Part shown: positions 51,942 to 64,000 of the stretch, one piece after another
How the letters are laid out: each line of letters starts with the position of its first letter
Position numbering within the stretch: position 1 is the stretch's first letter
From: Terebella lapidaria
Lineage: Eukaryota > Annelida > Polychaeta > Terebellida > Terebellidae
Direction: 5' to 3'
Length of the DNA: 64,000 nt
Assembly: GCA_949152475.1 (NCBI GenBank)
Contig: OX424563.1
Span: 14,109,001-14,173,000, forward strand
Notes under the pieces: generated by a model
Told to the model about the DNA's origin: nothing
Database searches by the model: none
Seen by the model: the letters and a program-made list of their open reading frames with translations, nothing else
Program-made: the position numbers and the translations under genes

Positions 51942-53780
51942 GTCTGTGACTGATAAGCTCTTAGAGAAATTATCCACAATCTTTCCACAGACAAAATAAA
52001 CGGGGTCTTTTCATGAAGCCCGCAATTGCCTCGGAACTTATATAGATGGGATCAGCGTTTTAAAGGATGTTTACAGTGCCTAAGTGCCGATGCGTTTTCC
52101 ATCTCTACAGACTTGTTGCTGCCACTGCGGGGTCAGCGGATAGTTCCAATTGCGCCCGCCGCAAACTTGTTCTCTGGTGTTAGGGGTTCAGCACTGGCAG
52201 CGGAAAACCTCTCAGTCAATTTGTTTGTCTGCCAAAGTGATTGCGAACATTGCCTCAACAATCACCCAAATCGGCCACTTATCGGTTTGTTGGCAATTGC
52301 GAACCTCTGATTCCACGTAGGCCAAGACAACGAGCCAGTGGAACTTTCGGCAACACTCCAGTCACAAAATGTGCGCAGAACAGTTACGGAGTTACGTGTA
52401 TGGTAATCTCCGTGAAAAATCTCCTGTAGCAAGGTTTCTCATCAGACTTTCCAACTTGCAATGTTGCGAGTAGATAGCCAGCAGAACTTAACGTTATCAA
52501 AAAAGACGACTGCAGACCTTGTGTGTAATCTTGCAGTGGGCTCCTGGTTTTCAGGGACACTCCGCATATCAACAGTTCAAACTGCTCATCCCGTCTTAGA
52601 CAAATTCCTGTTAATTCTAGGAGAGATAACACTGTCCAGAAAAAATCCCGATAATCTGAGCAGTCGTTTAATATTCCTCGCACTCACTGGGACGAGAATC
52701 GAATATCAAGTTATCCACATCTTTCAGCAAGATTATTGGTGTGTTCATAAAAAACATGCGCTTGGAATTTTTCACTGGCTGCTCAGAGCTTGGGTAACTT
52801 CTCACCTTGCAGAGTGGTGCAAGATGCTTCTATCAATCTGAGCTTTCAAATGATTTCATTAAAAACCTCGACAGGTAACGAAGTACACAATTGGCACCGA
52901 GGCTGCTTCCCTGCGCACGCGTTGCAGTCTTTAACAGTTCCCGGCCGTTTTTTGTTTCTCTGGCATCTTTTTTCCTCCTCACAGCCTCACCTTCAAGCTT
53001 GCGGAGCTGATCGAGCCGTACGTTCTACCCGTGAGATGCTGTGCCTGTGAGCAAAACAAATGATCTGTCAAACTTAATCCAGGTATATATGCAACAAATT
53101 CCTTGGCACGCTCCGGCCAGACTTTGATAGCTAGGCGGCAATGTTTCCTCTAGCCTTCTCCCCTTGCAGACAAAAAGTGACAAGACGGGCCAGCTACAAA
53201 TGGTGATGATCCCTTTCTTGCAATCTCACAGGGCGACTTTTGTTTATTCGCCGGTTAGAATTTATTGGAGAAGGGAGTTGTTTCCACTGTTGATTTGCGA
53301 TTGCCTGAGCGCCTGTTATTTACATGACTCGCTTCCAAGCCTAATCAGCGCTCTTTGCACATCACTGCTTTACAAAATGCACTGCTCTTTATCGTCAGTT
53401 TTCGTTGGTGGCTGTGGGGTCTTTACTGAGGCCGTTGGTTCTGGCAGGCAGTGAGGTTCCGCAACCTTGCCCGTCTCTGCCCCTTGCTGCCTGCTGACAG
53501 TGATCAACGACAACAGTTGGTTCCGTAGGGAGGATTCAAGCTCTGTGGGCCGTTACCCTGTGGATTCCAGCACTGTGGGGCCGACACAGCTGGTGACCTC
53601 AGGAGGTCCAGCGAGGTAAACTTGGGTGACTTCTGAACCTCACAGCTGACTAAAGAGGGTGATCCCTTTTGCTTGGTGGCGGTATTCCAGCAAGGTGGAT
53701 CACAAGGTCAGGTCACCGGATCTCCAAGGTCACTCAGAGGTCAAAGGATTCCAAAATCTTCTGATCGCATCCGGTGAAAA
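51942..53780 (-). other. 5' flank / possible 5'UTR region of FGFR
   Basis: Upstream of the first coding ATG. An in-frame TGA precedes the ATG, and a CACAG acceptor-like site sits at 51942-51946. Base composition rises in GC around 52.9-53.7 kb. A cluster of AGGTCA half-sites is at 53704-53744. The transcription start cannot be placed. Confidence 0.4.
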
Positions 53781-56700
53781 AATCTGAAAACAATCAAAAT
53801 TTCATTACTGAGAAAAAAAATTAAGGAGGTTTATTGTACGATCATTTTATTAAATTTGTTTTTGAGGTTTTACTCGTGTGAACACAACTATATTGCAAGA
53901 ATCATATTGAGAACGAATGTGCAGTAAAATGCTCAGTATGGATGGTTTTCTATCAAACAGACTGGAGATCACACGTGCCTTTATCCGGTTGTTATGTTTT
54001 TGGATATCCTCCATTATAGACAATACCCTTGCTGGGGAGACAGCTAGACAAATTACAATTGCAACTTGACACTCGATGGTAAACTGATAACAATGTAACT
54101 ATCAAAAGAGCTGTAACTAACACTAGGCGTGACTGTTCTAATGCGAATGAATAACATATCATTTTAGTATATATCTTACATATATTGTTCAAATCTTCAG
54201 TATTGTTCTGTGCATTGAAGATTTTGTTTATTGAAATATTAAGCAATTGAATATTCGCAAAGCTTTGCACTGAATTGATAACTACAATAACCCCACACTA
54301 TTGTCTGTTGCGCTATTTTTCTGTTGTGACATTGGCAATGTTAAATTAATTGAATTTGTTTTTTAAAAAATCCTAAAGACGGGAAATAAATGCAAATCAA
54401 AAGAAATTGTCTCTATCAAATCAATAGCTGTAAGTTTCTACTTCCAAAGTGACATTAGGTGTAATAAATGCTGTTTATTGTTTGTAAGTACTTTCACTTT
54501 TGCTACCTTGGTTACTAGGTCACTGACCACCTATGGATACATTGTAGTATGTGGGATGCTGGGCCCAGGTATGCAAGCGTGTGTAAACGCCAGAGGCTAC
54601 AACTTGCACACATCGTGCCAAGGTCAACTCGCAAATTGCCCCAAATCAACCGATCATAACAAAACAATTGCTATAGAAAATCTTTTAGCGGTATATGACC
54701 ACACAAAAATATTGTCCCATGCTGGTTTTTTTTTTTTTTTGCGTAGTTGATTCATTGTAATCACGATATTCACCAGTAAATTGACATATGTGACCACGCG
54801 CGACATATGTCGCAGGAGTGAAATACTGGTACAATCACGCTCACGGACGTACCCGACCTGGGTAGCCTGTACTTGTTTGTTGTTACGTTACCTGGGAGTA
54901 CCAACGCACGTACAGCAACATTGTTTACGTCTTTGCAATTGTAAATTTCGAGATATCTTGGTGAATTTTGATTGCATGGCTCAAGACAGATCCACATTGT
55001 AGCAATACCGCTGTTGACAATTTAATTTTCAATCCAAGGAAATCTACACAATCTCCACCCATCAGATCTAGCAGCAATTTAAATATTTTACTTTTCAAAT
55101 AATCTGCTTGGCCGGTAAAAAATTACTCTTTCTCTTCGGAAGTGAGGAACACAGAAGCATTGTTTCATTCAATGCAATCTAATTCAATATCATTTGCATA
55201 GCAGTACGGATGGTGGCAAGTGAACCCATATAGGTAGCTTTAAAAACAAAGCTGAATTTCCCTGTTAAACCACACAGTTGAATCAAACACGAATACATGA
55301 AGGGCTGGGAGGGGTGAAGGGAGATGTATTACGACATCTGTTCCCTAGACGGGGCAGGTACTTAACACCAAGTACCTATGACATCATCATGTCATCAGAT
55401 TCAAAATGTACTGGTTAAATCACGCAAAGAACATGGCAGGAACAATACATGGTTTATACATATTTCATAATATACAAAATGTTCCCTTTCTTATAAGCTT
55501 TGACTCAGGATATAATTCAAACATTTTTGTTTTTTATATCATAATTGAAGTTGGGATATGTTTCTCCAAAGCGCCTCTGAGTTTCTGTAATAACTTGAGG
55601 GATCAGATGACTGTATTCAGGTGTAACTATCAGTAATATTTTATTGACAATGACAGCTCAGCTTCCATGCAAATTGAAAACTTTTTCCTTCCAAATTTGT
55701 TTGAAAGAATGCACACGTAAATACAAAATATTTCTCATGCAGGCTATTCATCAGTTTTCAAAATTGAGACCAACGAAAGCACAAAATATCCGAAAACATG
55801 TACGCGTATATCACGAGTTTTTACCACTCTAGGACATGGTGTAATCCACACAACTGCCAGCCAGGCCATGATATTTGTTTTTTGAATCACAGTAATAGCC
55901 AATTACTTAGAAAAACATGACAGCCACAGCTTATGGTGTCTACTCAGTCACATAGATGCTTCACCCAGACTAACCACATTTAATAACCTCAATGTTTTAC
56001 AAAGAAACTGATCTCTCTTTTGCTGTATGATTCCACAATCCAGGATACATAAAATATCGAGTATACTGACCTTCCACGTTTCCAGGTAAAAAGTCCAAAC
56101 TTTTTCTAGAATCCAAGAAAACTGAATTGCTGTCCTCAAAAAATCGTCCTTGACGGTACAGTTGTCCAGCGGCAAACACAATTGTCACAATTAATAGTCA
56201 ATCAAAAACATCCGCAGTAAATCCATAAACCACAGTAGATTCAAAGGAAAGAGTGTTAGATCTTCGTGGACAGCTCATCCTTGTAAGTTAATCACATGCT
56301 GTATGTGTATGATCCTCATGCGCAGTTCATTAACACGAGCTAGTGCAGTAATGCGGCAGGCAGTGTCGCGCTTTGATTCATCCCGCGCTTGGCGGAGGTG
56401 GGTCCCCGGCTGCTTGCCTTGGCGTAGTTTATGTGGGGAGCTCACTTACTGCCTAGATAGCCGTTCTCGGTAGATCTTGCCTCGATGCAAAGGTAGGCTA
56501 CAGGCTGCACGGGCTGAGCGCTACTTGCTGAGGGCCAATAGGACCCACTCTCAGGAAATGACCCACTCTCACTAGAACCATCCTCTACCCTGCTCCCCCC
56601 CCCCCCTCCTAGCCCTAGGAGGGTCCTACCTGAGGGCTGATCACTGAAACTTGACTTCCTGTCTCTCTCTATAGAAAACCCTAAACCATGAGAGGCCCCA

Positions 56701-59700
56701 ACAGGAAGCACCCCCTCCCAAGGTTATCCTACTTACAATTTGAACCGTGCCCCTTTTCCGCCCTGCAAAACTACACCACCCTCTTCCTGCAAAAAAAAAA
56801 CCTTTTGCATCTGCAACAATATCCCATGATTTGATCAAGGCAGGCGATTCCTCAAACCCCGTCTGACGCCCCCCTGGTACTCATATCGGGTATATAAACT
56901 TTTTCCCACATCAGTTTTGAGACAGATGGCAATGGGGAGCCTGTTTAAAACTTTGTCATATTTTCATAAAATTAAAGAGATATTGAAATGCAACTGGTGT
57001 ATGTTCATAAATTGAGGACCATATGAACATGTGGAAATTGACCAATTTGATGCAAAGTTTTCTTTGCGAAGTAATCAAAACAGGACAAATTTTACCAGCC
57101 GTTAAAATATTGCTTTCAGAGTCAGACCAGTGCCCTGATGCTATGAAACTTGTACATGCAGGAGCCGTGGACAAAATTATTACATAATAAAATATCACAT
57201 TCCAAACCGACATCACTCTAGTCTAATCAGCGTGTTTACGCTGTGAATTGACTGTTCATTCAAACCGTTCTTTGCTTAATTATTATCTTCACAGCTGGTT
57301 AGCCAAGTAAAAATAGCCAGTGTCCACTAATTATACTGACCCACCATGACCTCCTCCCATGTGTATTATTAGCGGCCGTTATGTTCAATATAGCTGCAGC
57401 GTAGATAGAGATCTTCTATGTCAATATAGATGATTTTCTTTTGTGCATGAATAAGTGGCAAGTAGGCCTCTACTGTGCATCCCTTGTTGACTGCCACTTG
57501 TTGGACAATACAGAGGTGGCACCAGGGAATATAGACACTAGATAGAAATAGACATGTCTGCTACACATCACTGCATTTATAAAGCTGGAGGGTTGATGAG
57601 CCTGCTTCAGCACTATATGAGACTCTTCCAGAAACTTGTTTTTCTTCATAAAAAAAGTTATTTTAAATTTGTCAATTTAAAGAAAATTGATTGATCATAC
57701 TGCCGGTGTTGCTTGTTACTGCCTAATTCAAATATTACTAGTAGCCATATAAATAAAGTGTGAAAAATTCGAATGAATTACATATAAAAAAATATTCCTT
57801 CTACAAAGTGAAAACCCAAACTTGCAAAACCCCAATATCAAATGTCATAACAATTCCAGCTGAGAAATCTTACATAATAAGCCTCAACATTCTCCAATCA
57901 GCCTCGGTCACACGCGAGAAAGGTGAAAATTCAAACCTTCTTCAGACAGATGTCAAGACGGTGCAAGCTCGTGTAAGAACGTGAAAAAAATTTGGTACAT
58001 TCTTCCCGGCAGCTGCGTATTATTTCCAAAGCCCTTAAAACTACAAACTAAAGCTGGTTAATAGCTAATCGGTTTCTGTGTGAGCTGATTCGTTCCCACG
58101 ACCGAAGGAGACTTACTCAATGTATGATGGCAAACTACGGGGAAAATATCTAGGTGTATTTGCAAACTTCCTAGAACTAATCAAGCGGGGATCATCAGTC
58201 AACACTGTGCTCTACTGCAGTTTTGTTTCAGCGAGTTCTGTTAAAGTTAATTATTTCTATTCCAAATTATGAATGCAGAACAAAACTCACTATATTTGAA
58301 TTGAGAATAATATCTTTGCAAGAAAGTGTCTGCGGCGGACGCGGCGCGACGATCGCAAATCCATAATATCCGCCGAACTTTGTTCGGGGGGATACAATTA
58401 TCTCATATTCCCTAATACATATCATTCAAACTCAGAGAGTAAACATGATGTTAGCCCATGAACAGGAATCAGGGCCGCTGACATGGTTGAATAGTGTTGT
58501 CAGAGCGGTCAGACTTTTACACTCACCTGCTGAAGTGTGTCATCCTGTCCCTCTCAAAGGCCCTGCAAACAAAACACATAATGTTATGTAACCAGGCGCA
58601 AGAAGGAAACACCACACACAAACATCATTATCCTATTGTACCGCTTCAACTTGTAACGCAAATATCACCGCAAAGTGGAAATCCTCTTTCCCATTTGGAA
58701 TCTTCATCAATTTCCACGGACAAACTGAGGAGATTTATATTACTGGTGATTGTCTTCAACGAAGTATTTAACAGGATTTCCAACAATAGCTGAAATGCAA
58801 ACATCAACTACAGATTGGATGAAATCTCAATGGCAGAATAAATATTTGTAGACATCTCCCTTTCATGGTTCTAAACGTACACTCAGAGTTTCAGTGAAAT
58901 GATTCAACTTTTAATAAATAATAAATAGCTTGAATATGAATTTATCAAACTATAAATTCTTCATATTGTGTCAACATGCTCAATGAAACATGCTTAATGA
59001 AACATTGGTTCCAATACCCATTTGAGTACCATATTGGTTGAATATGTTAAAAGGACACGTATTTATCTACCGGTTACTATCTACATGTATCTATTATCTG
59101 TCTGTTATCTACTGTATATATTGAACTTCTTAGCTGCATCTTCTCATATCATATGCATATATGATTTTACCTAAACGATTGACCATTTATCGCTATTTTT
59201 TTCAATCTACTCTGCAACACATTTTGTTATTAAAAAATATTCGAACATAAGCTGACACTGAAATTATACAAACAAGAACCCACAGGAATAATTTTATTCA
59301 CAAATTTCAAGGCCTTCAAAGCATCCCAGTTTTCTTTCTGCCACCAAAAAAGTCCAAGGCAAATTATTAACTTCAGAGAAAATTTTTGCCATGCCATTTC
59401 TGTCGTTACCATGAGATTTATTGCGAAGGATGCATTCTGCCAATAAGGACAACAAACAGTCAATCAGGCAAAAACCGCAGCATTACTTACCTGGCACATA
59501 GGTAAACAAAGGTAATTTAGGTTGCCGCCCTCCCCCCCCCTCCCCACTCCAATACACAAAATACCTCCACACCTTTTCATGTCCATCACAATTGTTTACC
59601 TCAGCTGAGGATGCAAAATGTTGTTGCTGTCAGTTGCCATGGAAATGCAAACAAACCCCTGACACGAGAATATACGTCAAGCATTCAGTCCTGCCAATCA

Positions 59701-59950
59701 AACATTTAAACACAAATGCATGAAGAAGCAAGAAAAATTGAACTATTTTAGTTATGCCAGCACATAATTCTCCAAAAGTATTGACCATGAAGGAGCCAAA
59801 ACATCCATAAACTTGGAATGAGAAAATCATTCAACATGACATGATTGTTTAAAAATTTATTATTTTATATGCTTATCATAATGATGGACGTTAACTTATG
59901 GGTAACAATAATTGCATTTACTAATGAAAGCCACCTGAAACCATTTAGTC
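53781..59950. other. Noncoding stretch upstream of FGFR
   Basis: No supported gene. A strong donor consensus GGCA/GTAAGTGAG on the minus strand ends a possible exon at 56450; the frame behind it is open for about 90 codons but is low-complexity (Ser/Gly-rich) with no signal peptide. A C-run lies at 56595-56606. Confidence 0.5.
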
Positions 59951-59954
59951 GAAC

Positions 59955-60930
59955 CTGAAGCTACAGTCACACGGCCCAGGATAAACACAAAGCATCATCC
60001 AGAGTGAGTTTTATGCTACAGTCACACATAAGCTGCAGACCACAGCCCATCCTGAAGCACCCCGAATGACCCAAAGCATTTTTTAAAGTGAGTTTTAAAC
60101 TACAGTCACACATGAGCTGGCAGTTCCACGGCCGATCCTGGTTCACCCGAATGACCCAAAAGCATTACACAGGGTGAGTTTTAAGCTACAGTCACACATA
60201 AGCTGGCAGTACCATGGTCCTTCCTGGACCACCCCGAATGACCCATAAAAGCATTATTTAGGGTGAGTTTTAAGCTACAGTCACACATAAGCTGGCAGTA
60301 CCACTGCCCAGCCTGGATCACCCCAAATGACCCCAAAGCATTATTTAGGATGAGTTTTAAGCTACAGTCACACATAAGCTGGCAGTACCATGGCCCTTCC
60401 TGAATCACTACGACTGACCCAAAAGCATTATACAGGGTAAGTTTTAAGCTACAGTCACACATAAGCTGGTAGTACCATGGCCCATCCTGGATCACCCTGA
60501 ATGACCCAAAAGCAGTATACAAGGTGAGTTTTAAGCTACAGTCACATATAAGTTGGCAGTACCACGACCCATCCTGGGTCACCCCGAATGACCCAAAAGC
60601 ATCATTCAGGATGAGTTTCAAGCTACAGTCACACATGAGCTGCCAGTCTCATGGCCCATACTGGATCAGAACCTATGACCCAAAAGCATTATACAGGGTG
60701 AGTTTTAAGCTACAGTCACATATAAGCTGGCAGTACCATGGCTTATCCTTGATCACCCCGAAGACCCAAAAGCATTATACAGGGTGAGTTTTAAGCTACA
60801 GTCACACATAAGCTGGCAGTACCATGGCTTATCCTTGATCACCCCGAAGACCCAAAAGCATTATAAAGGGTGAGTTTTAAGCTACAGTCACACATAAGCA
60901 GCCAGTACCACGGCTCATCCTTGATCACAT
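59955..60930. repeat. 87-bp minisatellite
   Basis: About eleven tandem copies of a unit containing GAGTTTTAAGCTACAGTCAC, ATAAGCTGGCAGTACCATGG and GACCCAAAAGCATTATACAG. The landmark TAAGCTACAG falls at 60182, 60271, 60358, 60445, 60532, 60706, 60792 and 60878, so the period is 86-89. Since 87 is divisible by three, long ORFs run through it on the minus strand (60181-60636), but they only translate the repeat. Confidence 0.95.
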
Positions 60931-61057
60931 AATTATCTTAACTGTACAACCCATTAATATTTTCACAAAATTACAAAGAAATGCACAAATATGATCTGTA
61001 ACTTGATTAAATGAAGTTACAGATCATATTTAATACATAAAAATTTGAGGCAGAATA

Positions 61058-61275
61058 CTGTAAAGCCCTTATTATTTTGTGGACATTAAATTTTGCTAAT
61101 TTCGCTGTTGAAAGAAATTTGCAAAATTTATTGTTCACAAAATAATGTCAATTACATTAGGTTATATTGCCATTATTTGTTGTATACGTTCATTTCGCCA
61201 AAATAAATGTCCGCGAATGAGTAGGAATGACAAATCCGTGAAATTAACTGTGCGCGAGAATTAAGGGCTTTACAG
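61058..61275. mobile_element. TA-flanked MITE, family CTGTAAAGCCC
   Basis: 218 bp. The left end CTGTAAAGCCCTTATTATTT and right end AATTAAGGGCTTTACAG form an inverted repeat, with TA on both sides (61056-61057, 61276-61277). The ends resemble those of 20592-21129, so the two are distant members of one family. Confidence 0.85.
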
Positions 61276-61277
61276 TA

Positions 61278-62880
61278 CATGGCATGGACACAGAATATCA
61301 CAACTGCTTGAATCGATACCGGATCAAGACCTACAGAGAACTTGAAGGACTATGAACTTTTCATTAATTTTCGCAAACTCGCAGTTGACAGGCCATGTAA
61401 TATAATTTACAAACTTCTTTGTCATGTAAAGGCTGTTTTTTCATCAGATTCTGAGAGAAATGCCCCAGAATCTAAAATTCACAGATTGTATTTCTTCCTT
61501 TAATTAAGTGTGTGACAGTCCCTAGGGTGAAACCATTATATGCTTCAGTGATTACTAGTATCTAATTTATTCATACATTTCACTAGAAAAAGACCAAGAA
61601 TAAAACTTAGGCATGACACAGTTGCATTTTGTTGAGTTTACTAGAATTATGAAGAAGAAATTTAGGAATCAGGTTACATTGACTACATATTGTCCATATC
61701 AAGTTTATGAAATCTCACATGTGGTCAACAAATCTGTGTTATTAGCACTATTTTCCACAGTTCAGTGATTTTTAAACTTTGGCCTGAAGCCGTGACTATT
61801 GGACTACTTTCTGAGTAAACAGAACGTTGACTGGACCCTGATCACTGCAGCCGAGCATCAGTCATACAAATGACACATAATCGCTAAAACCAGATAATAA
61901 TACTGCCACAGTAGAGTTGAAAGGCATTATACATGTATGATATGTTTTGTTTAGTTCCAGGAAACACGTAACTGTTGGAATCGACTCTCGCAAAACCTCC
62001 GTGCCGAGTAATTATTGCTGGCGAGTAGGATAACCACAGCCACTAAAACCTACGAAAACATTCACAATGAAAGAAATTCTCGAGAATTTTGACAGCTAAT
62101 GCTCCGTTTGACGAAGTCCATACCTAAGTGGCCAACAAAACGCTGAATGTGTTGAGCAAAAGAGAAAAATTATGGGAACATATTCCTAGATGTACATTGA
62201 GTTTGCGTCAGGTCTCTTCTGGGAAACTGTACATGTAAGAAACAGGGGTTTCGGCGGGAAGAAGTTCTTACCTAGGTTTGCTGGGATAAGATAAGGTGAC
62301 TGGTACCGCTGGGAAATCATCCAGTACAGGATGGTGGTCAGACTTACAGATAAAGTCTTCCACAGGAGTTCTAGTGTTCTGCGTTTGACCCTGGCTGCCT
62401 GTCCAGAAAACACATAAAGGATGCGCCTTTCAAAAGTTAAAGGACGCTGCAGGGAGAAATTCTGAAGAAGCCTTTAATGGTTAAGTACTAAGTGGGAAAG
62501 TCAGTGGTGCTCCCTGAAATGTTCAGCTTGCAAAAAAAATCTCCAAGTCATCTTCGAACAAACAAGATAATGAGCTGACCTTGAAATGATCCCTGTTTGC
62601 ATTCCACAAATTTTTTACTGATCTACCTGCAACTGTTGATTAGTTGTGTATGCCCACATTATAATGTAAATTGAATATAATGATTATAAATTGAAATTTT
62701 GATCAAGTTTTTCAGTATAACACAATGATATATTATAATAATTGTGATCTTTCCCATCTCAACAGATAAAATCTTGTCGATGTTTCTTCTCCCTCAAAAA
62801 ACTAGACGTCAAGGCCTAAAGATGCCTTGGAGGCATTTCGGTGTGATGATTAATTTATAATATATACTAGATATCGACGA
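61278..62880. other. Noncoding stretch
   Basis: AT-rich, with short ORFs only; no repeat or gene recognised. Confidence 0.6.
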
Positions 62881-64000
62881 AAAAGAAAAATGCCGGGTCA
62901 AGGTCAAAGTTCATCCATAATACCCCTTAGGCATGTTTGTCTAGGGCGACGAGTCCGAAAATAACGTCCGTTTCGCTCTACGACACACCGTTTCCGAGAT
63001 ATCGATGAAAACGAAAAATGCCAACTCGGCAAAAAAATTTCGGGTCGAGGTCAAAGTTCATCCATAATACCCCTCAGATATGTTTGTCTAGGGCGACGAT
63101 TCCGAAAATAACGTCCGTTTCGCTCTACGAAGCACCGTTTCCGAGATATCGACGAAAACGAAAATGCCGACTCGGCAAAAAAATTTCGGGTCAAGGTCAA
63201 AGTTCATCCATAATACCCCTTAGACATGTTTGTCTAGGGCGACGAGTCCGAAAATAACGTCCGTTTCGCTCTACGACACACCGTTTCCAAGATATCGACG
63301 AAAACGAAAAATGCCGACTCGGCAAAAAAATTTCGGGTCAAGGTCAAAGTTCATCAATAATACCCCTTAGACATGTTAGTCTAGGGCGACGAGTCTGAAA
63401 ATAACGTCCGTTTCGCTCTACGACGCACCATTTCCGAGATATCGACGAAAACGAAAAATGCCGACTCTGCAAAAAAAAAATTGGGTCAAGGTCAATCTTC
63501 ATCCATAATACCCCTTAGACATGTTTGTCTAGGGCGACGAATCCGAAAAAAACGTCCGTTTCGCTCTACGAAGCACCGTTTCCGAGATATCGACGAAAAC
63601 GAAAATGCCGACTCGGCAAAAAAATTTCGGGTCAAGGTCAAAGTTCATCCATAATACCATCTAGACATGTTTGTCTAGTGCGACGAGTCCGAAAATAACG
63701 TCCGTTTCGCTCTACGACGCACCGTTTCCGAGATATCGACGAAAACGAAAAATGCCGACTCGGCAAAAAATTCAAGGTCAAGGTCAAAGTTCATCCATAA
63801 TACCCTTTAGACATGTTTGTCTAGGGCGACGAGTCCGAAAATAACGTCCGTTTCGCTCTACGACACACCGTTTCCGAGATATCGACGAAAACGAAAAATG
63901 CAGACTCGGCAAAAAAATTTCGGGTCAAGGTCAAAGTTCATCCATAATACCCCTCAGACATGTTTGTCTAGGAGCGACAAGTCCGAAAATAACGTCCGTT
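62881..64000. repeat. 147-bp satellite array
   Basis: Tandem monomers. AACGTCCGTTTCGCTCTACG begins at 62963, 63110, 63256, 63403, 63551, 63697, 63843 and 63991, spacing 146-148. Each monomer has CGAGATATCGACGAAAACGA, TGCCGACTCGGCA (a small palindrome), GGTCAAGGTCAAAGTTCATC, and AGACATGTTTGTCT (another palindrome). Copies are very alike, and the array leaves the window on the right. Confidence 0.95.

Noticed and set aside
51942..51977. Upstream GTG extension of FGFR exon 1 (VDNFSKSLSVTD)
   Set aside because: The frame is open but begins with GTG, not ATG, and an acceptor-like CACAG lies between it and the first ATG.
60181..60636. 151-codon minus-strand ORF
   Set aside because: It is only the translation of the 87-bp minisatellite, whose period is a multiple of three.

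Overview
The window is nuclear DNA from an animal. Genes are split by GT-AG introns, the sequence is AT-rich, and it is full of MITEs, satellites and non-LTR retrotransposon remains. The style (AGGTCA-rich satellites, frequent ACATGTACATGT-like motifs, TA- and TTAA-targeted MITEs) fits a marine invertebrate such as a mollusc, brachiopod or related group. The species cannot be named from the sequence alone.

Left part (1-19.4 kb). Two copies of the same gene lie head to tail on the minus strand. The gene is ZCCHC4, the 28S rRNA N6-adenosine methyltransferase with GRF, DPPF-methyltransferase, DHHC-like and CCHC zinc-finger parts. Each copy has 12 coding exons that can be followed base by base (1386 nt, 461 codons plus stop). 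Copy B (10618-15744) is open throughout. Copy A (1711-5958) carries TGA in place of a zinc-binding Cys codon in exon 9 and would lose its C-terminal zinc fingers. The copies sit in long near-identical units separated by 134-bp satellites and by tails of a Helentron/HINE-like element family. They differ by clean insertions: a foldback MITE in copy A intron 1, a 1.5-kb element in copy B intron 6, and a TTAA-flanked MITE downstream of unit 2. Either this is a real tandem duplication or two haplotypes were joined in assembly.

Middle (19.4-23.4 kb). This stretch holds decayed repeats, one TA-flanked MITE, and the 3' flank of the next gene.

FGFR gene (23377-51941, minus strand). A complete fibroblast growth factor receptor can be assembled from 16 coding exons, with every splice site and phase agreeing (2472 nt, 823 aa). 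It has a signal peptide, Ig1, a 51-nt acid-box cassette exon, Ig2, Ig3, one transmembrane helix, a juxtamembrane segment, a split tyrosine kinase and a PLC-gamma docking tyrosine. Introns hold a TTAA MITE, a 5'-truncated LINE, an RT fossil, and long G/C homopolymers. A possible alternative first exon with its own signal peptide lies at 30430-30517 and would give a two-Ig receptor without Ig1 or the acid box.

Right part (52-64 kb). This is the probable 5' flank/5'UTR region of FGFR with no supported coding gene. It contains an 87-bp minisatellite (59.95-60.93 kb), a small TA MITE (61058-61275), and a 147-bp satellite from about 62.88 kb that runs off the window end.
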